In this document: piece after piece, positions 48,201 to 58,700 of the stretch
Layout: each line of letters starts with the position of its first letter
Position numbering within the stretch: the first letter of the stretch is position 1
Origin: Eopsaltria australis
Lineage: Eukaryota > Chordata > Aves > Passeriformes > Petroicidae
Direction: 5' to 3'
DNA: 64,000 nucleotides
Assembly (NCBI GenBank): GCA_034509425.1
Contig: JAVTVJ010000508.1
Location: 1,426,001-1,490,000 of the forward strand
Position numbers and translations under genes: made by a program
Notes under the pieces: model-generated
Database searches by the model: none
Seen by the model: the letters and a program-made list of their open reading frames with translations, nothing else
What the model was told of the DNA's origin: nothing

Positions 48201-50723
48201 AGTGGCATCTAAATTTTCAGGTTATTCCTGAAACCATCTGGAGGCCCAGGGCTCACTAAATTGAGACTCAGCTCCCCATGTCCATCATCTGTTCCCTGTG
48301 GGCTACCTGAACTCAGGCTGGAGTCATACTGCCTGCACGTGCCCATGGTGTTTGATATCACAGCCCTTCTGCAGGGTATCTCAGGCTATCTTCTGTATCC
48401 AGAATGGGTCATGTGACACTCCTTAAAAGACAGAAATTTTGTATAAAACTAGACATAAATGTCAGGAATTGACCACAGGACATGTGAAAGCATTATTCCC
48501 TCTGCTCTGACATACTGGGGTGTTCCTTCATGGAAGTATCATCATGAGGGCTCCAGAGCTGGCCCAAGGGACACTTGTCAGGAGAGCTTTTTGGACTGGC
48601 TATGAACCGGACCTTGGGCTGGCCTGGGGGTGGCTCCTACTCTATGGTGTTGATACAGGCACTAATCCATGTTGTGCACTCTGCTCACAGGGCTAATGTG
48701 TGATTAGGGCTGGCAGAAGCTCCCAGCACAGCAAGTCGAGTTTTGGGAATGAAGATTCTGCACAGAGGAAGCCCTGTCTGTCTGCCTCTTCCTTAAGCTC
48801 CTACCACTGCTGCAGTTCTGTTCCCCCTTCCCTACCAGTGGAAAAGCACCAGCAAAATCAAACAACACTGTCTTATTTGGAAAGAGTATGGGAACTAAAA
48901 CCCCAACACAAATCCAAAAACCCAACATTAACTTAGTTTTGGCATCCAAGTATTTCAAAGGCCATTACAGGTAAAATAGAAATTTAATTCTGCAGAAGTC
49001 CAACTGATTTTTAGTAAATTTTGGGAGGAAAATAATTGAGAATTAGATTTTTGCATGCAACATTGTTTTGCTAACAGAAAGAACATAGTTAAAATCAGTA
49101 GGAAGCCAAAAGTTACTATTCCTAAGTGTCTCTCTTTATGCAATTAGAGTTTAAGTTAATAACTGTTACTTTATAATTAACATATTACTTGTCTATATTT
49201 AATCAGAGCAGTATATATAAGATAAATTCGATATATTTTTTCCTTTAATATATTACCAATTCTGCCTTATAAAATACACTTCATTTCACCATTTGTGAAA
49301 CAGAAGCATCAACCAGTGTCAGGGAAAAGGAATTATAGCCCTAATATACAATTTGCAGAATAGCCCAACCACTTGCAGAAAAGTTTGTACAAGCTATTGT
49401 AATTGCTGGATTCTTCCCTAAGTTATCCACTTCTGCTTCATGAACCACCAGTGCCATTTCTGATTTAATAATTGTATGTAGAGAAAGAACCATGAAATAA
49501 ATTTTGTGAAAACCCAGCTTTTGTTTTGCTTTTAAATTTTTGTTGACTTCTAAAGGAAGTGGATGCAAGGTATTGTAACTGTACAGCTACCTTAGTCTGG
49601 AACAAAGATCCCACTGATGTCAGCTCAGTTTATATCCTACAGAGATCAGAATTGGTACACAGTGCATAGAGGGTTTATAGACCCTCACACTACTACTTTT
49701 CAAATTAATAACATGCATAAAATTATGATCCCAACTAATCTGTCTGCAGAAAACCCCTGGCTGATATATACAAACACTTTATTGAAAACAAGTCTTGGTC
49801 TAATTTTTCATTTAGAAAAGTAAAATTGAAGAAAATAATATGGGCAGTCTTGACTTGAGTAAGCACATACAGAAAGTCAGAATTAGGCAACTATATTCTA
49901 AATTAACAAAATTTAAGGTGTAACCTCACCTGCTTTGTGTTGTCTTTAAGCAGCCTTTAAGAGACCTATCTGTAACCTCTTTCTGGGGTTTATTATCCAC
50001 CTTGGGCACAGTTTCTTTCTTGTGACAAATCAGTGTGTAATTTTTATCATCGTTGTTTGCCCAGAAGATACCAACTGATGTCTCGTAGCGTATGCAGAAC
50101 TCCACTTTAACTTTATCTTTCTGGAAAGGAGGTGCCAGTGAAATCTTAAAGCAAAACTGATCGGTTTCACTGCCACAAGAATTAGGCATGAACTCTGCGA
50201 GGATGTCGTAATAACTGACCCAGTCATTCAAAGTCATTCGAACATACACATGTTTTTCAAAGGATACATTGAGGACTCGTATAATGCCGTTCATGCAGGT
50301 AACCCCAGGCAGGAGCAGGACTGACTCCAACACTACTTTCTGCTCTCGCACTTTTTGTAAAAGTTCTTCTTGAGAAGCAGGTAATGTAAACTGCTGGGAG
50401 AAAAAAAATTCATCCTGAGGGAAAACTTCATCTTCTATCTCATTTTCTTGTCCTGAATTTGGAAATTCCCAGGTATCAAACTCTTTAACCGACACAAGAT
50501 CAAACCCAAATGCATCAGCAAATGAAACTTTTCTTGAGATGTTGGTGGGAGTCTCTGGCTCCTCTTCCTCTGAAGCTGAAGAATTCCGTCTTCGGGGACG
50601 TGGGGAGAAACGAAGTTTAATGTCAACATTAACATCGTCGTCCTCTGAAGTGGAATCACTTCCAGTGGGGATTTGTAATAAGTTAGCCCTGTTAACCTGA
50701 CTAGGTCCTTCAAAAGACTCCAT
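24788..50723 (-). CDS. PPP1R3A: PPP1R3A, muscle glycogen-targeting regulatory subunit of protein phosphatase 1 (whole gene, four coding exons)
   Basis: This subunit brings the PP1 catalytic subunit to glycogen and the sarcoplasmic reticulum in striated muscle, where PP1 dephosphorylates glycogen synthase and phosphorylase kinase. The joined exons (49930-50723, 29727-29785, 29483-29619, 24788-27280; 794, 59, 137 and 2493 bases) total 3483 bases, or 1160 codons plus a stop, with matching phases at every junction. The human protein is about 1120 residues with the same large-small-small-large exon pattern. Visible parts in order are an acidic N-terminus, a basic Ser48 site (RRRNSS), the PP1-docking motif RKVSF at 64-68, a CBM21 glycogen-binding domain at about 124-232, a long polar linker from about 240 to 1100, and a hydrophobic C-terminal region at about 1107-1147 that would anchor it in the membrane. 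I see no frameshift or internal stop. The span includes introns. The product is assigned with high confidence; untranslated ends are not defined. Confidence 0.95.
27281..29482 (-). other. PPP1R3A intron 3
   Basis: A 2.2-kb intron with no gene or clear transposon. It contains a perfect 10-base hairpin at 27673-27699 and, from about 27930 to 28500, sequence of even composition with several homeodomain and POU-type sites that looks like a regulatory element. The end near the exon 3 donor is very AT-rich. Confidence 0.7.
28274..28304. promoter_or_regulatory. Inverted octamer pair around a homeodomain core
   Basis: ATTTGCAT (28274-28281) and its exact reverse complement ATGCAAAT (28297-28304) flank TAATTA (28290-28295). 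The octamer is the POU-factor site and TAATTA a homeodomain core. The arrangement is seen directly; enhancer function is inferred. It lies in PPP1R3A intron 3. Confidence 0.45.
29483..29619 (-). CDS. PPP1R3A: PPP1R3A coding exon 3
   Basis: The acceptor TTTTTTAACTCTTCAG precedes ACACAAACATC and the exon ends in CTG|GTAAGT, a near-ideal donor. It encodes the end of Asp285 and 45 further residues (TNIPEIVYSQ at the start, DDEKELELL at the end), all polar or charged linker without a recognisable fold. It ends in phase 0, matching exon 4. The intron to exon 2 is only 107 bases (29620-29726), so the two small exons form a tight pair far from exon 1. Confidence 0.9.
29727..29785 (-). CDS. PPP1R3A: PPP1R3A coding exon 2 (59-base small exon)
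   Basis: The acceptor TTTAACAG|AAAAG lies just upstream at 29786-29787 and the donor TTCAG|GTACAA follows at 29726. The exon supplies one base to finish Arg265, then KEEILAMSDDGTWNNSRTS, and one base of Asp285. The reading frame continues exactly from exon 1 and into exon 3. It is too short to be found as an open frame by length alone; the phase match on both sides is the main evidence. Confidence 0.9.
34510..35560 (+). mobile_element. Ancient CR1/L3-like LINE remnant in PPP1R3A intron 1
   Basis: Diverged blocks in reverse-transcriptase order are visible: TGGACTTCATTAAAGCATTT near 34519 (the LDF.KAF catalytic region), GATGAAATTCAAAATTATAA with TGCCATGC and ACATTTAGGGACTA near 34860-34905, GATTCAAACTGGAACATG with AGAAGAGGACTAG near 35171-35206, and GGGGTAAATACTCAAAAG near 35327. 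These are successive parts of old reptile-bird CR1/L3 LINEs. It is broken by many stops and a GC-rich patch at about 34565-34685. The 3' limit is uncertain; weak similarity may run to about 35560. Confidence 0.65.
37110..37166. repeat. A-rich low-complexity tract
   Basis: A run of short A stretches separated by C and G (AAAAAACCAACAAAAAAC type). Just before it, at about 37051-37080, a 15-base unit TTGCTTTAAAATATT is repeated in tandem. Confidence 0.8.
45791..45846. repeat. Short tandem duplication
   Basis: A 30-base unit (starting ATCAGCTGGATCACAGTGAT) is followed directly by a 26-base diverged copy (ATCAGCTCAGAGTGATATAT). Both end TTGTGG. It lies in PPP1R3A intron 1. Confidence 0.7.
47860..47946. 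repeat. Degenerate TA/CA microsatellite cluster
   Basis: Alternating ATAT, ACACAT and ATGTAT units over nearly 90 bases, including ACATACATACACATAAATGT. The pattern is that of a decayed (TA)n/(CA)n satellite with four-base phases. Confidence 0.8.
49930..50723 (-). CDS. PPP1R3A: PPP1R3A coding exon 1: PP1-docking motif and CBM21 glycogen-binding domain
   Basis: The exon encodes residues 1-264 plus two bases of codon 265. The start is the first ATG (MESFEGPSQ), which sets the numbering so that the two regulatory serines known from mammalian GM, Ser48 and Ser67, fall at the same positions. Ser67 lies inside the docking motif RKVSF. After the motif come FADAFGFDLVSVKEFDTWEF, a block shared across PPP1R3 proteins, and then the CBM21 fold, ending near WANNDDKNYT. 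The donor reads CAG|GTGAGG, with the intron starting at 49929. In mammals, phosphorylation of Ser67 by PKA releases PP1; that function is inferred here from conservation. The acidic stretch SASEEEEPE after Ser48 is also typical of the family. Confidence 0.96.
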
Positions 50724-50810
50724 TGGGCTCTCTGATATTAGCTGAAGGAGAACTGTACAACTAGTACCAGCTGATATTTGAGATACTATGATTTAAAACA
50801 AGGATTAATG
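50724..50810 (-). promoter_or_regulatory. Candidate PPP1R3A 5' leader and proximal promoter
   Basis: Immediately upstream of the start codon, an E-box CAGCTG lies at 50768-50773 and a TATA-like TTTAAA at about 50792-50797. CAGCTG is the type bound by myogenic bHLH factors, which would suit a muscle gene, but single E-boxes are common by chance. No CpG island is visible. An untranslated upstream exon is possible. The transcription start is not known from sequence. Confidence 0.3.
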
Positions 50811-53292
50811 TTACAGTTGACATTGCAAAAGGGAGTCAGGTCTATTAATAGATGCTAGGGTGTGCGAGCTATGTTGGCCTTTCTCCATCTGACAGTATTA
50901 GGTGTTACAATTTCAATGACACATTTCAAATATTTTATTCCCTATTTTTATGTGGCTCTATGTGCTAAGAAAAATAGCATTTAAGAACTGACTTCTTTTC
51001 ATAGTTAAATTGCACAGAGCTATTTTGAGACAATCAACTTTTGTTGAACAAAAAATTCATCATACTGCACTAATGAGTAGCTATTCATTTCTGATTAGGA
51101 TGTATATATTACATCATGCATATAGTTTCTACACTAATAAAATATTCCTATAGGTATTTTCAAGGCCATTTCAGCAATGTTTTCAGATCTAGAACACAAT
51201 GTCACATTTTGCCCAGACTTTATACCGTGCTGACACAGTGAGCCAGATATTAGGACTATGCTAGCTTCTTCAAGCTAAGAACTGGCCATCACAACTTCAA
51301 TGAACCAGGAATACAGTAAGACATTGAGGTGAGTACTGTGGAAATGAACTTCTAATGTACCATTGTAAATAGGGCTGAGCTCACCATTAATTAATTATGA
51401 AATAATCTCATGTTAGATTGCATTTAGCATCATACATCCAAATGGAGAGAAAAGCAGCTGAAATAATTAATTTTTGAAGCCAACTCTCAAACACAAACCT
51501 GTTTCACACACTTACAAACAGGAGGAAGAAAGACACTGTACTTCTTAAAGGGTGTTCAACCTTTGTGCAGACATCTTCCCATGACATGAAATGAAACAGT
51601 GTCTTCTTAATCAGCTTACTCAGTTAGCATTTAACTTTCACTTTTATGGTATTCCATGCATGGAAAGATTAAGTCCTTATAGGACACAGATCTTGAACTC
51701 AAAATGTCACCATTTTCCATCACATCATTTAATGTTTTCTATTTTCCTTGCCTATCTCAAAGGGTAAGCCTACACTGTAATCTAATAGCACAGTACAAGT
51801 TAAGATATATACCAAGTCAATCTTGAAATTAACCATGCCAGAGACTGACAGTATTAGTACCATCATCACAGGTTTCAGTACACGTTAGAAATCTAATTCT
51901 TCACTCAGGACACTTTGAATCCTTTCCCCTGTTATTATAGGTTCACTGGTAACTTTAAAGGTCATCTGGGTATGTCTATTTCCAGACAATAAGGTAAACT
52001 GCATCTTACCACAAATCACCTTTTCTGATGAAGCATCCCTCCCACACCATGAGAACATCTCCAGGTCTTACCAATGCTCCATCAAAACCATTCAATAGCC
52101 ATTCCACCTGCTATTGTAAAAACATTCCTCATTCACTAATCATACTTTGAGACAATGGGCTATCAGAACGTATTTTAGAAATAGTTTTGTAGCATAAAGT
52201 ACATGTCACAGTGAGCAGCATTTGTTCTTCAGTCTACAACTGCAGTGTTTCATAAAAACACAAATATCAGTAGAAATAACCTAACATAGAGAATCTGGTA
52301 TTCTGAGTTGAAATCAAGTTTTTTGTATTATTATTGTAGGAAACCCTTTAGATATAACCTGTCTAAAGTTGCAGCAACAGAAATGGCATGATTGTAATAA
52401 ATAGTCTAATGTGCCAGATCACACATTTCAGAGATAATCTCAATAATTTCTGCTGTGACTTGGCAACCATTCATCTGCAAATAAGAGAGAAAAAACTGGA
52501 TAAATCAGTCATCAGAAGGTTATGAAAAACTACTAGTAAGGAAAGATGATGGCAACTTTAGGATGTTCTGGGCAGACAATTTCTAGTACGGATAGAGCAG
52601 ATCATATGAGTGCCTTCAAAAGAAGTGATTGCTGAGACTGAAGACCAAGAAAAACTGTTAAATAGCTCATCATATCATCAGTACGATCTTTGAACAGCCA
52701 GGGCTGTTAAAATACCAGGTGCATCCCATCCACAATGATTACTGGAAAAGTGTTCCATTAAATCTTGCTGGCAAGCAGGTGGCAATTCTACTCTGGCACA
52801 GAAATATTAGATAACCCATGTGACCTACAGTGTTGCATTATGAGTCTTGTTTTCTAGTCTAAAAACATCAGGCTACCAACTGAATCATTGTTTGGTCAAT
52901 TTAAAACCCTGAGATAAGGCTTACAAGGGCCCAGGCAAGATGATCAGTCAGGGTATGAGCTCCAACATCAGGTGGAAAGGGATCATTTTAGTGGATACCC
53001 GAATGTCCCTCTCTCTTTGACAGAGCAAGCATCTGAAGGGAGCAGCCCAGGGTTATTTTCAGAACCCAAAAGAGCCTGAACAACAGCATCAACTTCAGCC
53101 TTGTAAAGTTAAATCTTTGATGCCATTGTTGATACCTCAAAACACAGACCTCATTTGTGAATACATATTTTGAACATCAAAAGTGACCCAAAAGAAGAAA
53201 ATACATCCTCTTTCAAAGCTTCCATCATGTTTTGTTTTGCTTTAAAATATATTTCAACATATTTAATAACTTTCCTAGACTAATCTTGTGAG
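50811..53292. other. Spacer between the divergent genes
   Basis: Noncoding sequence upstream of both PPP1R3A and FOXQ2. A near-match to a MEF2 site, CTATTTTTAT, lies at about 50942-50951. No gene or clear repeat was seen before the CR1 fragment at 53293. Confidence 0.5.
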
Positions 53293-53446
53293 ATCATAGA
53301 ATCATTGAATCAGTGAAATGTTTCGGGTTCCAACCCCACTGTCATGGACAGGGACACCTTCCACTAGGCCAGGATGCTCAGAGCCCAGTCCAACCTGGCC
53401 TTGAGGGGAGGAAGTATCCACAGCTTCTCAGGGCAGCCTTTTCCAA
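53293..53446 (-). mobile_element. CR1 LINE 3' fragment
   Basis: The plus strand begins ATCATAGAATCATTGAATCA, the reverse complement of the CR1 terminal repeat, and continues with GGACACCTTCCACTAGGCCA, then the CTCAGAGCCCAGTCCAACCTGGCC block and GGGCAGCC. These are hallmark pieces of the bird CR1 3' region in reverse orientation. Only about 150 bases survive, a typical severe 5' truncation. It sits between PPP1R3A and FOXQ2, about 0.8 kb upstream of the FOXQ2 TATA box. Confidence 0.88.
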
Positions 53447-54130
53447 GATGAGATGACTGTCTTTTCCTTGGCAGTGTCAGACCTCAGGAGGCTGAGGGCT
53501 GTGTCAAAGTTCGAGTGACAGTTTGTGCTTTGGGGTGACAGAGCACAGAATTCTGTGGTAATTACCCCCTCAAGTGGTTTCTTGGGTTGGCAGAATTGGT
53601 CTCTTGCATACTCAGCATGAAAGCTAGCTGCTATCAGAGAGTTATTAAGAAAAAAAGGGGAGCAATTTGTGTTTGGGGTTTTTTATTTGCTTTAATTCAA
53701 TTTTACCAAGAATAGCTACACTGCAGCTATAAAATTTGATAGGTAGTTTCCTTTCATACAGTACTTTCTATTAGCAGGTAAAACACATATTTATTGTACT
53801 AAATACAACATGTTTGAATAAGTGTAGAACACAGGAACCAACATGTTGGTTTCAGTTTGTTCTGCATATCACTGGAGAGTCTGGTCCTTTCGCAACTCTA
53901 TCTAGGCACCATAAATTTCTCATTAATCATTATGTTTCAATGAGGAACACTGAAGGGTGTTTTCTCAGATTATAATGAAGTGAGAGGTGAACGTCATGAT
54001 CTGTTTATCTTCATACTTAACATAGTATAATTGTTTTGTATTTTTTTTTCATTCAGCTAGGACTTGCACCTTGACTTTTGTAAACATAGGCAGTTCAGTT
54101 TTCGTTGTTAAGGATGTTGACTTAACAGAG
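53447..54130. other. Upstream region of FOXQ2
   Basis: Noncoding sequence between the CR1 fragment and the FOXQ2 TATA box. It includes several ATTA cores (for example CATTAATCATTATG near 53921) that homeodomain factors could bind. No open frame is convincing. Confidence 0.45.
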
Positions 54131-54140
54131 TATAAAATAG
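54131..54140 (+). promoter_or_regulatory. Candidate TATA box of FOXQ2
   Basis: TATAAAATAG is a strong TATA match 155 bases upstream of the FOXQ2 start codon. It would place transcription start near 54160 and give an intronless leader of about 125 bases. This fits a single-exon gene model, but the AG site at 54275-54276 allows a spliced alternative. Confidence 0.4.
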
Positions 54141-54285
54141 AAATCTGGGTACGTGAGAGCAGCACATTTAATGTTCAACTTTCATTTCTCCTGCTGGTTA
54201 TATTCAGTGGACCAATTATTCAACTGGCTACTTCCAGTAAAATACCAGAACGCTTATAATAAATGCTGGGTTTCAGGCTGCTATA

Positions 54286-55137
54286 ATGAGCAAAGACTCT
54301 TCTGAAAACTGTGAAGGAAGTCTAGAGCTCTGTGCAGTAGGAGAAGAAGAAGAAGGAAAGCTGGCTCAAGGGATTATACCCCGAATTCCCAGCTCTTGCA
54401 TGCATGCCAAAAAGAGTCTTCCTGTGACTGTGGATGAAGGAAGATTTCTGGATAAACCACCTCTGTCATACATAGCTTTGATTGCAAAGGCGATACTTTC
54501 TTCCCCCACAAATAAGCTGAATTTAGCTGCTATCTACAAATATATTGAAGATAATTTTCCTTTTTACAGGAACAAAGGTCGAGGTTGGAGGAACAGTGTA
54601 AGGCACAACCTTTCACTAAATGATTGTTTCATCAAGGTGGGAAGATGTGAGGATGGCAAAGGAAACTACTGGAGTATTCACCCATCAAACTTAAATGACT
54701 TTGTTCATGGGGACTTCAGGCAACATCGAAGGTCACGAAAGCGAGGGCACCAAAAGGAGGTAGAGCACTGCCTTGCTGTGAATTATTTTGTGCCATGGAT
54801 GCACTATCCTTCCTGCCCAGCATCAAATTGGCTTTACCAAACACATTATTTTCTGGATCCACTGTGGAAACTTCTGTATGCTGACAGACTTCAGTTTGTG
54901 CATGAATACCAAAAGCAGAATGTAAACAATGATTTAATCATGGGAAAGTTTTCACCTCAGTTACAGACTGATAAACCACACAGCACTTCTGGGGACTGGT
55001 TTTATGGATCTCCTGCCACTTCAGTTATGCAGCAGAATATTTTCCTAAATATTCAGCCGGGTTTCCCTAATTCTGTTTTCTTTTTTTCTCAAAAACAGCA
55101 CCAAAGTGAAGCATTCAGACACATCTGTAAGTACTAG
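54286..55137 (+). CDS. FOXQ2: FOXQ2, forkhead box transcription factor
   Basis: An intact 283-codon single-exon frame encodes a nuclear DNA-binding protein. The forkhead domain spans about residues 57-150: it opens with [18 protein letters not shown], the recognition helix reads [17 protein letters not shown] (101-117; Asn103, Arg106 and His107 contact bases in this family), and the wing reads [17 protein letters not shown] followed by DFVHGDFR. The short wing with the IHP...DF..GDFR signature separates FOXQ2 from FOXQ1, FOXD, FOXL and FOXI. A basic stretch RRSRKRG at 148-154 may be a nuclear localisation signal. The C-terminal half ([20 protein letters not shown] and on) is not recognisable. 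I see no clear EH1 (Groucho-binding) motif. The first ATG was chosen; the frame stays open upstream to 54241, and an AG acceptor-like site at 54275-54276 leaves room for an upstream exon. Zebrafish foxq2 controls blue-cone fate; the bird role is inferred. Confidence 0.88.
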   Translation: MSKDSSENCEGSLELCAVGEEEEGKLAQGIIPRIPSSCMHAKKSLPVTVDEGRFLDKPPLSYIALIAKAILSSPTNKLNLAAIYKYIEDNFPFYRNKGRGWRNSVRHNLSLNDCFIKVGRCEDGKGNYWSIHPSNLNDFVHGDFRQHRRSRKRGHQKEVEHCLAVNYFVPWMHYPSCPASNWLYQTHYFLDPLWKLLYADRLQFVHEYQKQNVNNDLIMGKFSPQLQTDKPHSTSGDWFYGSPATSVMQQNIFLNIQPGFPNSVFFFSQKQHQSEAFRHICKY

Positions 55138-55764
55138 AAAGTATTTGAAGTGCAATAACTTCACGGGCAGCTTGAGACTGTGAAGATATAATATATATGT
55201 TGCACAATTCTGAACTTTTGTATATGTTTAAAAACAGCAGAAGAGATTGCTTTAGCCAGTGATCATCCATGATTACTACCTAAGTGTATTAGCTTTGAAA
55301 CCATAATAATGAAGTTTTAATAATTCTGCTAGTCAATGGCCATGCATAGATTACTGTAGTATAAAAGCAAATCCATTCACACCTACTGCCCAATTAAATG
55401 ATTTTTAAATTGTTCTGTATTAATCATATTATTGTATACTACTGCTCTATTGGATTCAAATTAATACACATGTATGTGCATTTATAACTATATTTTCAAA
55501 CATGTACAACCAGATATTTACTTTTATATTATATTGAATAGGGGGGATTAATACATTTTTCCTTTGTTATTTGAGAATGTCTTTCAAATGCTATTTGTCA
55601 ACTCCCATACTGCTGACAATACTGAATTATTCTTCTACTCATTTACTCATACATTGGCACTATTAATTCTGATGCATTGTATTGATCAAAAAAATCTCTG
55701 TATATTTATATATCTTTAACTGTTAAGTTGTACACTTGTTCTTGTTTGAATAATTGTTCAGATT

Positions 55765-55770
55765 AATAAA
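55765..55770 (+). promoter_or_regulatory. Candidate poly(A) signal of FOXQ2
   Basis: A canonical AATAAA in GATTAATAAATATTCC lies about 630 bases past the FOXQ2 stop. The region between is AT-rich with no other open frame, consistent with a 3' UTR. The site is common by chance in such sequence. Confidence 0.4.
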
Positions 55771-58700
55771 TATTCCAAGTGAAATAGGATTGCAATATTA
55801 TCTCAAATATGTTTTTAAGTTCAAATCTGCTTTATAAACGCATGGCCATATAATAATTAACCTACTTAAATGATTCCTTAAAGGCAACATTACTAATTAC
55901 GAATTTACCCATTAGCTGAGTATAATCCATTTAAGAAATTTTCATTTTTCAGATATTTTCAGCCATTGCTTACGCTTACATCTATATTTTTAGTTTACAT
56001 AGTCATACTTATGTACATAGCTACAGAGTATGTGATGTTATAAAGTGCTTACTTAAACACATTTTTAAAATGTATGTATCTATCCAGCAACCAAATGGCA
56101 GCAGAAACTTTTGAAGTTTCACATGGGGAAGTGTAAGAAGCATTGTTGTGAAAAAACCCAGCTATGCTAAATGATAAACCTAGAAGAACTTCCTTTGGAA
56201 CACTTGCTCACAGAAAATGCAGATGAAGGCACTGCGGTGCCTCAGTCATGAAATGCCCGTGGACAAAACCTGAGAATTGGACAAAGGTGGGGAAGGTGGG
56301 ATGAAGGGGCTGGTTGGATGGGGAGACTAGATAGAGGGAACAGAGATAACTGGAGTTGGGACAAGGAGCTCAAACTTGTTGATCGAGGAGCTGTGAGAAG
56401 CCCAAGGAACACAAATTGTGAATGCCAGGCAATTATAACCAGGTGAGAATGAAAGCTAGGGATAAGAGTCAGGGCAGGTTTGATGAGTAGTAGGTGAGAA
56501 AAGTCCCTGCCTGCTATAGTTCACGTATTGGATAAAATATAATATTAATAGTTCTTTAGCTGTCAGCAAATTACTTTAAAATTACACAAGAGAACAAGTT
56601 ACTCCTATTTATTCTCACTGGGCTTCCTTTGCAAAAGCTTGTGAAGTACACCTGAGGATATTCCCAGAATGACACGATGTCATTTAACTTCATCTTCCCT
56701 GCTAAATACGAGTTGGAGAAGGGTATTAAAGCATATAACATGCCACTCTGCTTGAGCTATAGTGACCTATCACTTACTGGGTTGTCCTTTAAGCCAGAAG
56801 TTACCATTTTTGTTTGCTTGGGAAAAAGAATTGTGTTTTACCAGATTAGTGACGATGGTAGAAATGTGGCATGTACCAGTCCCTATGCACACTTCCAGAT
56901 CTTCGTTCCAGTTTCTGTGGGAATGCAGTAATAGGAACTCATGTGAAGGAGGAGACATTCTTCTGCTCAGATGCTCAGATTTTATTTGAAGACCGCTTTG
57001 GAATAGTTTTCATACCACTAGTGATACACATACCATAGACTGAGAACTCCCATCTTAGATATTTCCACTATGACTACGTAGCTGTCAGTATGCTTTCTTA
57101 CGTTTTGTTTTATTCAATGTATTTTAACTTTTTGTTTGTTTGTACAGCACCTGCATGCCACATTGGAGGAGGATTATTTTCAAGTAATAAGCAACTATTT
57201 CTTTTGTCCCCACCATTTAGTGGGTATCCATTGCTTTCTACCTATGCATAGTTCAAACTCTGCTGCAAAGACAAAATTACCAAATCACTATTGGATTATT
57301 ATCCTCTGAAGCCATAATATAATTTACTTTCAAAACAACCCGCGAGATGAGGAACATCTTGAAGCACAGACCTATAAGTCTGAGGTCAAATGTACACATT
57401 CACTTTGGACATCAGGTTTGTGACATCACTGTAGAGCACTTTTTGTTCTCAAAGCCCAGCAGCTGAGCTCCCATTGTCCCAGCTTCCAGCTCTGAGTGTT
57501 CAGAATCTTTCCAAGACACAAAACAACACGGAAACAAGTGACCATCTTGATAATTTTGATTTTCATAACTTGTCCTGCAGCAGATGAAAGAGGCAAATCC
57601 ATATCTCCAAGGCAAGCTGCAATTGCCATAATATAGGAAACACTATTTCTTCTTCTAAAACTCAATAGAATTTGAAGTTATTTAACAAACAATACCCATC
57701 ATTTCCTCATTGCTCATTGCTCATTCCTCAAGATTTTAATTAATATAGAAAAAAGGTCCACCTTGGGTATAAAATATGGCAAAACACCAGATTTTTTTCA
57801 TACAACTACAGGCAATATTTTAGTGCCTTCAGCTGAGGTAAGGGCCAAGGAATAAATACACTATTTAGACAAGATGCCATTTTTTCCCTGCCCTGAAAGC
57901 TTGACATTGCAATCTCAACAATGGCGGGTTTTTTTCATTTCAACTGAAGGAGTAGGGTTAGTATGTCATTTTGTGATGAAAATGTCAAATTACTAATTTG
58001 CAAACAACTTAAAGTAAAAATTTCAAAGCAATAAGAAAAAAATCAACTTGTGTATTTTATCTGAATTCTAAAGCCCCAAAATACACTTAGCATAGAGAAA
58101 TAAATAATTTTCTGATCTTGAAATATAATCCTCCAATTAGAGAGGACATTAGATTTCTGATACAGGAAAGTACCATTTAATAAGAAGACAGAAATGTTCT
58201 TGAAATATAAACAGATTACTTACATGCTTGTACAGGAATTTATGAGGCAGTACTTGAGGTGTTAGAGACTCCCTTTGAAGCAAAACCAACAGTTACAGAT
58301 GCTGAATTACAGAAAATCCAACAAGCACACAATATCTAAAAACTGCATGTTGACAGCTTCAGCATTATCCAGCTGAAATGTACTACAGGGGTTGATAAAA
58401 ATGTCAGGAAGTCATAATTTTAACATTTTGACGATAATCCTCTGTTATGCCCACAAATAAGACAGAGGTCATCTTTCTACAGCAGATCTACTTTAGGAGT
58501 CCACAGATGCAATGCCAGTGTATGAGATAAACAGCTGGGATGGAGGTCACACATGCCCTCACATGCTTTCATCTTTTTTTTTCACTAATTAAAATTTTGA
58601 ACCATACATTTGTTAACACTTTAAATAAACTATGCCTTAATGAGGAGCAGTAAGAGAACTGGGTCTGAAGATGAGAACCTTTTATGCAGGTAACATTACA

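Larger units (their letters stand above)
29786..49929 (-). other. PPP1R3A intron 1
   Basis: A 20.1-kb intron with GT...AG ends. It contains the old LINE remnant at 34510-35560, a GC-rich patch at about 39700-39850, a possible conserved element at about 38040-38560, and the low-complexity tracts listed separately. No further exon or RNA gene could be supported. All open frames in it are short and lack recognisable domains. Confidence 0.75.

Noticed and set aside
54071..54259. 62-codon open frame before FOXQ2 as a first exon
   Set aside because: It is in a different frame, contains the TATA box, and ends in a stop before the FOXQ2 start.
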